Below are positions 1 through 9,027 of a DNA stretch of 64,000 nt, one piece after another (the stretch's first letter is position 1; each line of letters opens with the position of its first letter). Below the pieces are notes generated by a model. It had not been told where the DNA came from. It searched no databases and saw only the letters and a program-made list of their open reading frames with translations. The stretch comes from Streptomyces actinomycinicus (GTDB lineage Bacteria; Actinomycetota; Actinomycetes; Streptomycetales; Streptomycetaceae), in NCBI RefSeq assembly GCF_016741775.1, contig NZ_JAERRK010000022.1, positions 105,447-169,446 on the forward strand, read 5' to 3'. Made by a program: the position numbers and the translations under genes.

Positions 1-453
1 ACCGAGCGGATCACCGGCACCCTGGACGAGCCGCCGCGGATCATCGTCGTGACCACCTTCGAGAACGACTCGTACGTGTACGACGCCCTGCGCGCCGGCG
101 CCGCCGGCTTCCTGCTGAAGCGGGCCGACGCGGACACCCTCGTGCAGGCGGTACGGCTGGTCGCGCGGACCGACAGCCTGCTGTTCCCGTCGGCGGTACG
201 GGCCCTCGCGGCTGCGCACTCCGGCACGTCCGCGCCGGCCGCGCCCTGGGTGAGGACGCTCACGGGCCGCGAGAGCGACGTGCTGCGGCACATGGCCGCC
301 GGGCTGACCAACGCCGAGATCGCCCGGCGCCTCGAGGTGGGCCCGGCCACGGTGAAGACGCACGTGGCGGCCGTCCTCGCGAAGACCGGCACCCGGGACC
401 GCACCCAGGCGGTGATCGCCGCGTACGAGGCCGGCTTCCTGCGCGCACGATGA
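1..453 (+). CDS. LuxR/NarL-family response regulator, C-terminal part (5' end outside window)
   Basis: The open frame enters from the left edge and ends at TGA 451-453. The visible 150 residues hold the end of a receiver domain: a VVTTF strand with the conserved Thr, then AAGFLLKRAD with the conserved Lys. A linker and a LuxR-type helix-turn-helix follow (LTGRESDVLRHMAAGLTNAE, then ATVKTHVAAVL). Proteins of this family bind DNA after phosphorylation by a partner histidine kinase, which should lie to the left. The phosphoacceptor Asp is not in the window. The target is unknown. Confidence 0.93.
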   Translation, partial: TERITGTLDEPPRIIVVTTFENDSYVYDALRAGAAGFLLKRADADTLVQAVRLVARTDSLLFPSAVRALAAAHSGTSAPAAPWVRTLTGRESDVLRHMAAGLTNAEIARRLEVGPATVKTHVAAVLAKTGTRDRTQAVIAAYEAGFLRAR

Positions 454-540
454 GTGCGGGCTGAGCGCGACCTGAATCCGGGATGAGAAAACCGGACGCC
501 CGGGAACGTTCGTCCCCCTCCCGCTCGTCTTCCGTGCGGG

Positions 541-1998
541 ATGAACAAGACGATCAGGCGGGCGTCCGTCTTCGCGCTGCTGCTCGTGCTCGCCCTGCTG
601 GTCAGGGCGACGTGGGTGCAGTTCTACGACGGCACGGCCCTCGCGGACGACAACGACAACCGGCGGAACGCGATCGCGACGTACTCGCGGCCCCTCGGGA
701 ACATCATCGTGGCCGGAGAGGCGATCACCGGTTCCACGCGGACGAAGGGAAGCGACCTCGCGTACAAGCGCACGTACAAGGACGGCAGCCTGTACGCGTC
801 GGTGACGGGCTACGCCTCGCAGGCCTACGCCCCCACCCAGCTGGAGGGCATCTACAAGGACCTGCTCAACGGCACGGACAACCAGCTGAAGACCGTGATG
901 GACACCGTCACCGGCGAGCGTGCCGATCCGGGAGACGTGATCACCACGATCGACCCCGCCGTGCAGAAGGCGGCCTACCGCACGCTGGGCGACACCAAGG
1001 GCGGGGCCGTCGCGATCGACCCGAAGACCGGCCGGATCCTCGCCGCCGTCTCGACGCCCTCGTACGATCCGTCCTCGCTCACCGACGCCAACACCGCCGG
1101 CAAGGCCTGGAAGCAGCTCACCGGCGACAAGGACAAGCCGCTCACCAACCGCGCGCTGCGCCAGCCGCTGCCGCCGGGCTCCACGTTCAAGCTCGTCGTG
1201 GCGGCTGCCGCGCTGGAGGAGGGGCTCTACAAGAACGTCGACGTGCACACCGACAGCCCCGACCCGTACATCATGCCGGGCACGGTGCGCCCGCTGCGGA
1301 ACGAGAACAAGTCGGCGCCGTGCAAGAACGCGCCCATCCGGGTCGCCCTGCAGTACTCGTGCAACAACGTCTTCGGTCACATGGCCGTCCAGCTCGGCCA
1401 GGACAAGGTCAAGGCCATGGCCGAGAAGTTCGGCTTCAACGACGAAGAGCTGGACGTGCCGGTACGGGCGTACCCCAGCGTGTACCCGTCGGACATGGAC
1501 AAGGCGCAGACCGCTCTGTCCGGCATCGGCCAGTTCGACGTCACGGCCACGCCCCTCCAGATGGCCATGGTGTCCGCCGCCATAGCCAACGGCGGCAAGC
1601 TGGTCTCGCCGCACATGGTCTCGCAGATCACCGACAGCGGCGGTGATGTGCTGAAGGACTACGACGACAGCGCGGGCACCGAGGAGATCATCAGCTCTTC
1701 CACCGCCGAGCAGCTGCAGTCGGCCATGGAGACGGTGGTGAAGGACGGCACCGGTACGAACGCGCTGATCGACGGGGTGACCGTCGGCGGCAAGACCGGC
1801 ACCGCCCAGCACGGCGAGAACAACAGCAAGACGCCGTACGCCTGGTTCACCTCCTACGGCAAGTCCGACGGCAACGGCAAGGAGGTCGCCGTCGCGGTGA
1901 TGGTCGAGCAGTCGGACGCGGCACGGTCGGAGGTGAGCGGCAACGGTCTGGCCGCACCGGTGGCCAAGGCCATGATGGAAGCCGCGCTGAAGAGCTGA
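541..1998 (+). CDS. Class B penicillin-binding protein (FtsI/PbpA type transpeptidase)
   Basis: 485 residues. An N-terminal membrane anchor (about 9-23) is followed by a dimerisation region and a transpeptidase domain with all three active-site motifs: STFK 214-217 (nucleophile Ser214), SCN 273-275 and KTGT 418-421. It crosslinks peptidoglycan stem peptides outside the membrane. The length and absence of a glycosyltransferase domain fit the short PbpA-like proteins of actinomycetes. The start at 541 has only a weak ribosome site (GTGCGGG), but it places the hydrophobic segment correctly. Which of the several Streptomyces class B PBPs it is cannot be told from sequence alone. Confidence 0.95.
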   Translation: MNKTIRRASVFALLLVLALLVRATWVQFYDGTALADDNDNRRNAIATYSRPLGNIIVAGEAITGSTRTKGSDLAYKRTYKDGSLYASVTGYASQAYAPTQLEGIYKDLLNGTDNQLKTVMDTVTGERADPGDVITTIDPAVQKAAYRTLGDTKGGAVAIDPKTGRILAAVSTPSYDPSSLTDANTAGKAWKQLTGDKDKPLTNRALRQPLPPGSTFKLVVAAAALEEGLYKNVDVHTDSPDPYIMPGTVRPLRNENKSAPCKNAPIRVALQYSCNNVFGHMAVQLGQDKVKAMAEKFGFNDEELDVPVRAYPSVYPSDMDKAQTALSGIGQFDVTATPLQMAMVSAAIANGGKLVSPHMVSQITDSGGDVLKDYDDSAGTEEIISSSTAEQLQSAMETVVKDGTGTNALIDGVTVGGKTGTAQHGENNSKTPYAWFTSYGKSDGNGKEVAVAVMVEQSDAARSEVSGNGLAAPVAKAMMEAALKS

Positions 1999-2011
1999 GC
2001 GGACTGACGAA

Positions 2012-2047
2012 CCCCCGCCACCGGCGCGGTGCTGCCGGTGGCGGGGG
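2012..2047. terminator. Strong hairpin between convergent genes
   Basis: Arms CCCCCGCCACCGGC (2012-2025) and GCCGGTGGCGGGGG (2034-2047) pair over 14 bp with an 8-nt loop. It lies 14 nt after the PBP stop and 48 nt before the end of the convergent phosphatase gene, so it can serve both directions. There is no U-run, which is usual in Streptomyces. Confidence 0.75.
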
Positions 2048-2094
2048 CCGGGTGGGAGCGGCTGCTCAGGACGTACGGCCGACCGTCGGGGAGG

Positions 2095-2892
2095 TCAGGC
2101 GACGAAGTACGTCGGGTTGGGCAGCTTGTACGTGCGGTCGGCGTAGCCGCCGTCCAGGTCCGAGTACTGGTCGCCGAAGTTGGCGATGATCTCGTAGCCC
2201 AGGTCGTCCTCGATGTGCCGGCGCGTGCCGGACTTGTACTGCACGGTCGTGCAGTTCCAGGCGCCCGGGGTGGCACAGTCCTTCAGGTAGGCCGGCGGGT
2301 TGGCCTTGTCCTTGAGGAACATGTGGTCGGCGTCGAGGTTCACATCGGCGCCGATCTTCTTCAGGTTCTCGACGGCGGCGGCGCGCTGGGCGTCGCTGAG
2401 GCCGGAGTTGTAGAAGACCTCGACACCCTTGGACTCGGCGTACCGCACCAGTTCCGGGCTGCCGAAGACGGCCGGCCGGTCCGCCTTGTTCACGTAGTCG
2501 TTCCACGTGGTGGGGTTGTACGTGTAGTTGGTGCGCTTCTCGTAGTCGAGGCTGAGCAGCAGCGTGTCGTCGATGTCGAAGACGACGGCCGGCTGCTCGC
2601 CCCGGTGGTGCGCCTTGCGGGCGGCCCGGTCGATGTAACGCCTGGCGTCGCCGTCGAGGCGCGCCAGGTCCTTGGCGTACGGGCTGTCCGGGGACGCCTG
2701 GTAGACGCCGTTGCTGTCGGCGGTGGTGCCGTAATAGGTGTCGATGTCCTTCACCAACTGCCCGATGTTGTACGGCTCGTGGGTGGAGTTCGCCGTCGAC
2801 TGGCCGGCGGTGGCCGTGCCCGCGCCGTACAGCGCCGCCCCGGCGACGACACAGGCGGCGCCGGCAGCGACCGCCTTGAGGGACTTCCGCAT
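2095..2892 (-). CDS. Secreted HAD-family acid phosphatase (acid phosphatase class B-like)
   Basis: 265 residues with an N-terminal signal peptide (hydrophobic Ala-rich stretch about 5-29, cleavage near ATAG). The catalytic HAD motif DIDDT is at 106-110, and a YNSGLSDAQRAAAVENL stretch supplies motif II. The family hydrolyses phosphomonoesters outside the cell using an Asp nucleophile and Mg2+. The start is preceded by GGAGAATCC. It resembles the actinobacterial HAD acid phosphatases of Pfam Acid_phosphat_B. The natural substrate is unknown. Confidence 0.9.
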   Translation of the reverse strand: MRKSLKAVAAGAACVVAGAALYGAGTATAGQSTANSTHEPYNIGQLVKDIDTYYGTTADSNGVYQASPDSPYAKDLARLDGDARRYIDRAARKAHHRGEQPAVVFDIDDTLLLSLDYEKRTNYTYNPTTWNDYVNKADRPAVFGSPELVRYAESKGVEVFYNSGLSDAQRAAAVENLKKIGADVNLDADHMFLKDKANPPAYLKDCATPGAWNCTTVQYKSGTRRHIEDDLGYEIIANFGDQYSDLDGGYADRTYKLPNPTYFVA

Positions 2893-3155
2893 GGATTCTC
2901 CGGATCTGGTGGATGAGAGTGATGTACCAGGTCAGAGACTGTCTACGCGCATCACAAGCGCAGGGCGAGCCCTGTTATCGGATCGATACGGATCCGCGAA
3001 CGGCTGCTGTTCACAGCGGGGTTCGGCGGTCCGGAGCCGGGCCGGTGCTGCAGCCCGCGTACGGGTCCGGCACCGAGCCCGGCCGGGCCGGGAACGCGAA
3101 GGAGTCGCCGGCCGGCTCCCGGGAACTCGTCGGTGCCGGTCCGGGTGACTTGCGC

Positions 3156-4319
3156 TCAGCGTGCGGGCAGCGCCTCGCGCACCCCCGCCAGGTCGTCGTC
3201 CGACGCCAGCCCGGCGTGGTACAGCCGCAGTTCCGTCGCGCCTTCCGCACGCGCGCGTGCCGCGTCCGCCGCGAGGGTGCCCGGGCTGCCGCCCATGCCG
3301 GAGACCACCGTGAGGTTGGCGGCCAGGACCGTGCGCTCGCGCGCCTGGCCGGCGAAGGGTGCCAGCAGGGCCGTACCGCCCGTGCAGGGCACCACCACTC
3401 CGTCGGCCACGGACAGGATGTGGGCGGGGTCGACGCCCGCGTCGGCGCCGCAGTGGTACGGGACCGGGTCGGCGTGCAGCAGGACCTGGAAGCCGTCGGG
3501 GGCGGTGGCGCGTACCGCGGCGACGGCCTCGTCCTGGAGGGTGCGGGCGGTCGTCTCGCGCCACGCGCGCGTGCCGGCCGCCGTGTCCTCGCCGAGCGCC
3601 CCGGCCACCGTGGGCCAGCCCTCGTCGTCCGCCCGGCCGCGCCACAGCGGCTCCAGCGCGTTCCGTACGCCGGCCGCCACCTCCTCGGCGTCGAGGCCCT
3701 GTCCGTCGTAACCGGCGCGGCAGTACGGGCAGAAGCAGAGGGACATCAGGTACTGCCCGGCCTCCCCGAGGCCGACGCCGGCGGTCTTGTCGTGGGCGTG
3801 CAGGTGCTGCAGCCCGTACCAGCCGAGGGACTCCAGTTCGGTGCCGTGCGCGCCGGGACGTACGGCGGCCTCGGCGGCCAGGTCGACCAGGTACGCGCGC
3901 GTGGCGGGCTGGGCGATGCAGGGCGCCCACGGGTAGCGGTCGCCGTAGGCGTTGACGACCGAGGTGTCGGGATGCTCGGCGCCCAGACGGGAGTTGTGGG
4001 CGAGGACGACCCAGGTGTGCACCTCCAGACCGGTCGCGGCGAGCGCCTCGGCGGCCTTGCCGTAGGCGTCGCCGGGGGCCCAGCGGCCGGCGGGATAGGG
4101 CCGCAGGCCGCGTCCCGCCCAGCGCTCGCCGGGCGGGTACAGCACGGCCGCGTACTCGGCGGTGACGATGCGGTGGCGGGGGTGGCGCGGCGTCAGCGCG
4201 CGGGTGGAGTGGTAGGCGGCGGCGAGCGTGACCTGCTCGACGCCGAGCCCGGCGATGCGGGCGGGCGCCCCGGGGTCCTGGTTGACGTCCCAGGGGTAGA
4301 CGAACGCCGATGCCTTCAC
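3156..4319 (-). CDS. Conserved unknown protein, probable glycoside-hydrolase-like TIM barrel
   Basis: 387 residues, GTG start with an excellent ribosome site (GAGGAGG, 5 nt upstream). I do not recognise a characterised family. The pattern FVYPWDVN near the N-terminus, a central HTWVVLAHN strand and NAYGDRYPWAPC resembles the beta strands of glycoside-hydrolase-like barrels. A CFCPYC motif could bind metal. There is no signal peptide, so it is probably cytosolic. It lies 76 nt downstream of the 5-dehydro-4-deoxyglucarate dehydratase in the same direction, so a role in uronate or aldarate metabolism is inferred from context only. Confidence 0.7.
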   Translation of the reverse strand: MKASAFVYPWDVNQDPGAPARIAGLGVEQVTLAAAYHSTRALTPRHPRHRIVTAEYAAVLYPPGERWAGRGLRPYPAGRWAPGDAYGKAAEALAATGLEVHTWVVLAHNSRLGAEHPDTSVVNAYGDRYPWAPCIAQPATRAYLVDLAAEAAVRPGAHGTELESLGWYGLQHLHAHDKTAGVGLGEAGQYLMSLCFCPYCRAGYDGQGLDAEEVAAGVRNALEPLWRGRADDEGWPTVAGALGEDTAAGTRAWRETTARTLQDEAVAAVRATAPDGFQVLLHADPVPYHCGADAGVDPAHILSVADGVVVPCTGGTALLAPFAGQARERTVLAANLTVVSGMGGSPGTLAADAARARAEGATELRLYHAGLASDDDLAGVREALPAR

Positions 4320-4395
4320 GCGTCCTCCTCGTGCAAGTACCGCCCGTCCCGCGTGCGGCCGTTCCGGTCGGCGGCCCGTGCCCCGCGGTGCTCGC

Positions 4396-5337
4396 TCACG
4401 CGTCCCCCTCCAGCAGGGCGTGTCCGCGTTCGATCAGCTGGGCGAGCTGTTTGACGTGGTCGTCGGACGGCTCCCGGAGCGGGGGCCGGACCTCGCCGAC
4501 GTCCAGGCCGCGCAGCCGTACCCCGGCCTTGACCAGGGAGACGGCGTAGCCGTGGCCCTGGGCGCGCAGTTCGGCGAACGGGCGGTAGAAGCCGTCGAGG
4601 AGGCGGTGCGCGGTGGGCAGGTCGGAGGTCTCCAGGGCCCGGTGGAAGGCGAGGGCGATCTCCGGCGCGAAACAGAACACCGCCGAGGAGTACAGGGTGA
4701 CGCCGAGCGCGCGGTAGGCGAGCTGGGTCTGCTCGGCGGTGGGCAGACCGTTGAAGTACAGGAAGCCGCCGGGGGCCTCGGTGCGGACGGCGCTGATGGT
4801 CCGCTGCATCAGGTCGAGGTCGCCGAGGCCGTCCTTGAGGCCGATGACGCCCTCGGTGCGGGCCAGTTCGACCACGGTCCGCGGGGTGAGGACGGCGTTG
4901 TCACGCTGGTAGACGATCACGGGCAGGGCGGTGGCCGCGGCGATCTCGCGGTAGTGCCGCAGCAGGCCCTCCTGGCCGGCGAGCACGAGGTACGGCGGCA
5001 TGGCGAGGAGGCCGTCGGCGCCGGCGTCCGCGGCGAGCCGGGCGTAGCGCACGGCGAGCGCGGTGCCGTAGCCGGCGCCCGCCACGACCGGGACGCGCCC
5101 CCCGGCCGCCTCGACGGCCACGCGGACGCAGGCCTCGAACTCCTCCGGCAGCAGCGCGTGGAACTCTCCGGTGCCGCAGCAGGCGAACACGGCGGCGGCA
5201 CCGGCCGCGACGCCCCGGCGCACATGGGTGCGGTAGACGTCGAGGTCGAGTGAGCCGTCGGGGCCGCAGGCGGTCACGGGGAAGAAGAGCGGCCCGCCGG
5301 GTTCGCGGAGCCGGGCGGCGAGAGGGGCTGGCGTCAC
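4396..5337 (-). CDS. 5-dehydro-4-deoxyglucarate dehydratase (DapA/NAL superfamily)
   Basis: 313 residues from a GTG start chosen because AGGGAG lies 6 nt upstream; an in-frame ATG 21 nt earlier (5358) lacks a ribosome site. The protein is a DapA-type Schiff-base aldolase barrel with FACCGTGEFHAL near the N-terminus, VIVYQRDN carrying the catalytic Tyr, and IGLKDG carrying the Schiff-base Lys. The family converts 5-keto-4-deoxy-D-glucarate to 2,5-dioxopentanoate and CO2, a late step of oxidative uronate breakdown. The divergent neighbour at 5583 is a uronate dehydrogenase, which supports the call over dihydrodipicolinate synthase. A true dapA is present at 22866. Confidence 0.85.
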   Translation of the reverse strand: MTPAPLAARLREPGGPLFFPVTACGPDGSLDLDVYRTHVRRGVAAGAAAVFACCGTGEFHALLPEEFEACVRVAVEAAGGRVPVVAGAGYGTALAVRYARLAADAGADGLLAMPPYLVLAGQEGLLRHYREIAAATALPVIVYQRDNAVLTPRTVVELARTEGVIGLKDGLGDLDLMQRTISAVRTEAPGGFLYFNGLPTAEQTQLAYRALGVTLYSSAVFCFAPEIALAFHRALETSDLPTAHRLLDGFYRPFAELRAQGHGYAVSLVKAGVRLRGLDVGEVRPPLREPSDDHVKQLAQLIERGHALLEGDA

Positions 5338-5582
5338 AGGCGCTCCCTGGCGGTGCATTCTTCTGATCGATGTCTATATTTCTGAACGACGCCACGCTAC
5401 GGGCCCCGTCCGGAGCGGGTCAAGCGCGCGCACGGGCGGCACGGGAACGGATTCCTCCTGCCGCGACCCACTTGACGAGGCAGGTCGGCGATCCTTAGCG
5501 TGTCCATGAATGTGAATACTGTCTATACATGAGGCCGCTGATGCCCAGGTGGCCGGTTCGAGGACGTCAAGGAGACCGAAGG
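5338..5582. promoter_or_regulatory. Divergent promoter region of the uronate genes with paired TGTCTATA motifs
   Basis: This 245-bp region separates two divergent catabolic genes. The 8-mer TGTCTATA occurs at 5371-5378 and again at 5520-5527. Each copy sits close to one of the two genes, in locally AT-rich sequence (ATATTTC; ATACATG). The placement suggests a shared operator or -10-like elements. The regulator is not identified. Confidence 0.4.
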
Positions 5583-6392
5583 ATGCCCGCTCCCCGTACC
5601 GTCCTGCTCACCGGCGCCGCCGGCGGGCTCGGCACCCTGATGCGGTCGCTGCTGCCGGAGTACGGCTACACCCTCCGCCTGTTCGACGTGCGCCCGGTCG
5701 AGGACGCGCCGGGGGCCATCACCGCCGACCTCGCCGACACGGAGGCGCTGCGCGAGGCGGTGCGGGGCGTGGACGCGATCCTCCACCTCGCGGGCATCTC
5801 CCTGGAGGCGCCCTTCGAGAAGATCCTGAAGGCCAACATCGAGGGCACCTACAACCTGTACGAGGCCGCCCGTCGCGAGGGTGTGCCGCGGATCGTGTTC
5901 GCCTCCTCCAACCACGCCGTCGGCTTCACCCCGGCCCCCCGCGCGGGCGAGCCGCTGATCCCCGTCGACACGCCCCGCCGCCCCGACACCTTCTACGGTC
6001 TGTCGAAGTCCTTCGGCGAGGACCTGGCCCAGCTCTACTGGGACAGACACGGCCTGGAGACCGTCTCCGTGCGCATCGGGTCCTGCTTCCCGGAGCCGAC
6101 CAGCGTGCGCATGCTCTCGGTGTGGATGAGCCCGGCCGACGGCGCCCGCCTCTTCCACGCCGCCCTGACCGCCGAGGAGGTCGGCCACACGGTCGTGCAC
6201 GGCTCCTCCGCCAACACCCGGCTGTGGTGGGACCTGGCCAGCGCGCGGGCGCTCGGCTACGAACCGCAGGACGACTCCGAGCCGTACGCCGGGAAGCTCA
6301 TCGCCGAGCAGGGCGAACTGGACCCGGCGAACCCGGCCCACAGCCACCTGGGCGGGCACTTCGTGGACGACCCGCCGATCTGGCCGCACTGA
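5583..6392 (+). CDS. NAD-dependent uronate dehydrogenase (extended SDR family)
   Basis: 269 residues; the start is fixed by AAGGAGACCGAAGG just upstream. The N-terminal Rossmann motif is GAAGGLG (about 10-16), and the active-site YxxxK appears as FYGLSKSFGED. The length and SSNHAVGFTP stretch fit D-galacturonate/D-glucuronate dehydrogenases, which oxidise uronic acids to aldarolactones with NAD+. It is divergent from the 5-dehydro-4-deoxyglucarate dehydratase, so the two enzymes bracket the pathway. The aldarate dehydratase and the final semialdehyde dehydrogenase are not in this window. Confidence 0.85.
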   Translation: MPAPRTVLLTGAAGGLGTLMRSLLPEYGYTLRLFDVRPVEDAPGAITADLADTEALREAVRGVDAILHLAGISLEAPFEKILKANIEGTYNLYEAARREGVPRIVFASSNHAVGFTPAPRAGEPLIPVDTPRRPDTFYGLSKSFGEDLAQLYWDRHGLETVSVRIGSCFPEPTSVRMLSVWMSPADGARLFHAALTAEEVGHTVVHGSSANTRLWWDLASARALGYEPQDDSEPYAGKLIAEQGELDPANPAHSHLGGHFVDDPPIWPH

Positions 6393-6808
6393 TCCCGCCG
6401 GGCAGCCCCGGACCCACCACGGCACCTTGGACCTACCAAGGCGCCTTGACCCCCTACAGCACCCCGGATCCACCACGGCGCCCTGGTCAGGGCAGGGCGC
6501 CGGTCCCGCCGGGGCGCCGGGTGCCCCTCCGAGTACTTCAGCGGAGGCCGGGGGCGGCGGAAAACGAACCGTCACGCGCGCGGGCGGGCACCGAACGGGC
6601 CCGCCCGCCGCCACGTTCGGGCATCCGGCGTGCCCGCTCCCGCTCCGCCGCGCACGACCCCGCAGGTCCGCGCCGGGCACCTCGGCCCGAAAACGGGCAC
6701 AGACGGGCAGGATCGGGCTCATAATAGGCCTGGTAAGCGCCGCACACCCCCGGTAGAACTTCCCCCGAGGGCCCGAACGGGCAGTTCCGCGGGAAGGCGG
6801 GTAGGGGC
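6393..6808. other. Gene-free stretch with hairpins and a candidate promoter
   Basis: Two hairpins follow the uronate dehydrogenase: CCTTGG/CCAAGG (6425-6441) and GGCGCCCT/AGGGCGCC (6477-6501). Either could terminate transcription. Near the right end CATAAT (6720-6725) is a plausible -10 for the DeoR gene, although no good -35 is seen. No convincing coding sequence was found. Confidence 0.5.
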
Positions 6809-7579
6809 ATGGCCACGAGGACGGCGGAAGAGCGCCAGCGCGAGATCGTGCTGGCCGCCCGCGCGGCCGGCTCGGTCGACGTCACCGCGCTGGCCGCCCG
6901 GCTGGGCGTGGCCAAGGAGACCATCCGGCGCGACCTGCGGGCCCTGGAGGACCACGGCCTGGTCCGCCGTACGCACGGCGGCGCCTATCCGGTGGAGAGT
7001 GCCGGCTTCGAGACGACGCTCGCCTTCCGCGCCACCAGCCACGTACCCGACAAGCGCCGGATCGCGGCCGCCGCGGCCGGCCTGCTCGGGGACGCCGAGA
7101 CGGTCTTCGTCGACGAGGGCTACACCCCCCAGCTCATCGCCGAGGCGCTGCCGAGGGACCGGCCGCTGACCGTGGTCACCGCGTCCCTGCCCGTCGCGGG
7201 CGCCCTCGCCGAGACCGAGAACATGTCGGTCCTGCTCCTGGGCGGCCGGGTCCGGGCCGGCACACTGGCCACCGTCGACCACTGGACGACGAAGATGCTC
7301 GCCGGATTCGTCATCGACCTCGCCTTCATCGGCGCCAACGGCATCTCCCGTGAGCACGGCCTGACCACGCCGGACCCTGCGGTCAGCGAGGTCAAGGCGC
7401 AGGCGATCCGGGCCGCGCGCCGGACCGTCTTCGCGGGCGTCCACACCAAGTTCGGCGCGGTCAGCTTCTGCCGGTTCGCCGAGGTCGGCGTCCTGGAGGC
7501 GATCGTGACGAGCACCCAGCTGCCGGCCGCGGAGGCCCACCGCTACTCCCTGCTGGGCCCCCAGGTGGTCCGGGTCTGA
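6809..7579 (+). CDS. DeoR-family transcriptional repressor
   Basis: 256 residues. An N-terminal winged helix (about 5-60, with VDVTALAARLGVAKETIRRD and the DeoR signature HGGAYP) is followed by a sugar-phosphate-sensing domain of the ribose-phosphate isomerase-like fold (VFVDEGYT, LLGGRVR, FIGANGI). Such proteins repress catabolic operons and release DNA on binding phosphorylated sugars. It lies 77 bp upstream of the polyol-type ABC operon in the same direction, so local control of that operon is likely. Confidence 0.93.
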   Translation: MATRTAEERQREIVLAARAAGSVDVTALAARLGVAKETIRRDLRALEDHGLVRRTHGGAYPVESAGFETTLAFRATSHVPDKRRIAAAAAGLLGDAETVFVDEGYTPQLIAEALPRDRPLTVVTASLPVAGALAETENMSVLLLGGRVRAGTLATVDHWTTKMLAGFVIDLAFIGANGISREHGLTTPDPAVSEVKAQAIRAARRTVFAGVHTKFGAVSFCRFAEVGVLEAIVTSTQLPAAEAHRYSLLGPQVVRV

Positions 7580-7656
7580 TCCGGCCGCCCCCGGCCCGGC
7601 CGGGCACACCCAGCCCTTCGACGTCCATTACCTCCCGAAATTTCCAGGAGTGATCC

Positions 7657-9027
7657 ATGCGAACCCAGAGCCGACGGAGGCCGCGAGCCACGCTCGCCCT
7701 GGCCGCCGCAGGGACGCTGCTCGCCCCGCTGCTCTCCGGCTGCTGGGTCGGCGCGGGCGGGACCGGTTCCGGCGGCGACTCCATCAACGTCCTGATGGTC
7801 AACAACCCGCAGATGACCGAGTTGCAGAAGCTGACCGCCGCTCACTTCACCGAGGAGACCGGCATCGAGGTCAACTTCACGGTCCTGCCCGAGAACGACG
7901 TGCGCGACAAGATCAGCCAGGACTTCGCCAACCAGGCCGGCCAGTACGACGTCGCCACGCTCTCCAACTACGAGATACCCATCTACGCCCGCAACGGCTG
8001 GCTGCACGAGATGAACCCGTACGTCGCCGAGGACGCCGCGTACGACGAGCAGGACGTCCTGCCGCCCATGCGCCGGTCCCTGACCGCCTCCGACGGCAAG
8101 CTCTACGGTCAGCCCTTCTACGGCGAGTCGTCCTTCCTGATGTACCGCAAGGACGTGTTCGCGGCGGAGGGCCTGACGATGCCGGCGCATCCGACCTGGG
8201 CGCAGGTCGCCGACCTCGCGGCCCGGGCGGACGGCGCCCGGCCCGGCATGAAGGGCATCTGCCTGCGCGGACTGCCTGGCTGGGGCGAGATGATCGCGCC
8301 GCTGACCACGGTGGTGAACACCTTCGGCGGCACCTGGTTCGACAAGAACTGGCAGGCACGCCTCGACTCCCCCGAGTTCAAGAAGGCGACGAAGTTCTAT
8401 GTCGACCTGGTACGGGAGCACGGCGAATCCGGCGCCGCCCAGTCGGGCTTCGCCGAATGCCTCAACAACATGACCCAGGGCAAGGTCGCCATGTGGTACG
8501 ACGCCACCTCCGCGGCCGGCCTGCTGGAGGCGAAGGGTTCCCCGGTCAAGGGCAAGCTCGGCTACGCGCCCGCTCCCGTCGAGAAGACCCCGTCCTCCGG
8601 CTGGCTCTACACCTGGGCCTGGGGCATCCAGAAGGCCTCCCGCAATCCGGACAAGGCCTGGAAGTTCGTGTCCTGGGCGTCCGGCAAGGAGTACGAGCAC
8701 CTGGTCGGCGAGACCAGCGGCTGGTCCGACGTCCCGGCGGGCAAGCGGGCGTCGACGTACACGAACGCCGAGTACCGCAAGACGGCCGCCGCCTTCCAGG
8801 ACATGACGAGGGAGGCCATCGAGACCGCCCGGCCCGACGACCCCGGCGTGCAGCCGCGCCCCGCGCCCGGCATCCAGTTCGTCGGCATCCCCGAGTTCAC
8901 CGATCTCGGCACCAAGGTCTCCCAGGAGATCAGCGCGGCCGTCGCCGGACGCCAGTCCGTCGACGCGGCCCTGGAGAAGTCCCAGCAGCTCGCCGAGAAG
9001 ATCTCCGAGGAGTACGAGGGACGATGA
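7657..9027 (+). CDS. ABC transporter substrate-binding lipoprotein, polyol (mannitol/sorbitol) type
   Basis: 456 residues with a lipoprotein signal (LLSGC, lipidated Cys29) and ribosome site AGGAGTGATCC. The mature N-terminus (INVLMVNNPQMTELQKL, then GIEVNFTVLPEN) resembles the SmoE/MtlE group of sugar-alcohol-binding proteins. Features WYDATSAAGL and GWLYTWAWGIQ are also typical of family 1 binding proteins. It delivers substrate to the two permeases encoded next, with which it overlaps by 4 nt. Substrate assignment to a polyol is inference from similarity and from the dehydrogenase at the end of the operon. Confidence 0.88.
   Translation: MRTQSRRRPRATLALAAAGTLLAPLLSGCWVGAGGTGSGGDSINVLMVNNPQMTELQKLTAAHFTEETGIEVNFTVLPENDVRDKISQDFANQAGQYDVATLSNYEIPIYARNGWLHEMNPYVAEDAAYDEQDVLPPMRRSLTASDGKLYGQPFYGESSFLMYRKDVFAAEGLTMPAHPTWAQVADLAARADGARPGMKGICLRGLPGWGEMIAPLTTVVNTFGGTWFDKNWQARLDSPEFKKATKFYVDLVREHGESGAAQSGFAECLNNMTQGKVAMWYDATSAAGLLEAKGSPVKGKLGYAPAPVEKTPSSGWLYTWAWGIQKASRNPDKAWKFVSWASGKEYEHLVGETSGWSDVPAGKRASTYTNAEYRKTAAAFQDMTREAIETARPDDPGVQPRPAPGIQFVGIPEFTDLGTKVSQEISAAVAGRQSVDAALEKSQQLAEKISEEYEGR

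Noticed and set aside
483..1646. Arg-rich open frame overlapping the penicillin-binding protein
   Set aside because: The overlapping frame has all three transpeptidase motifs; this one has none.
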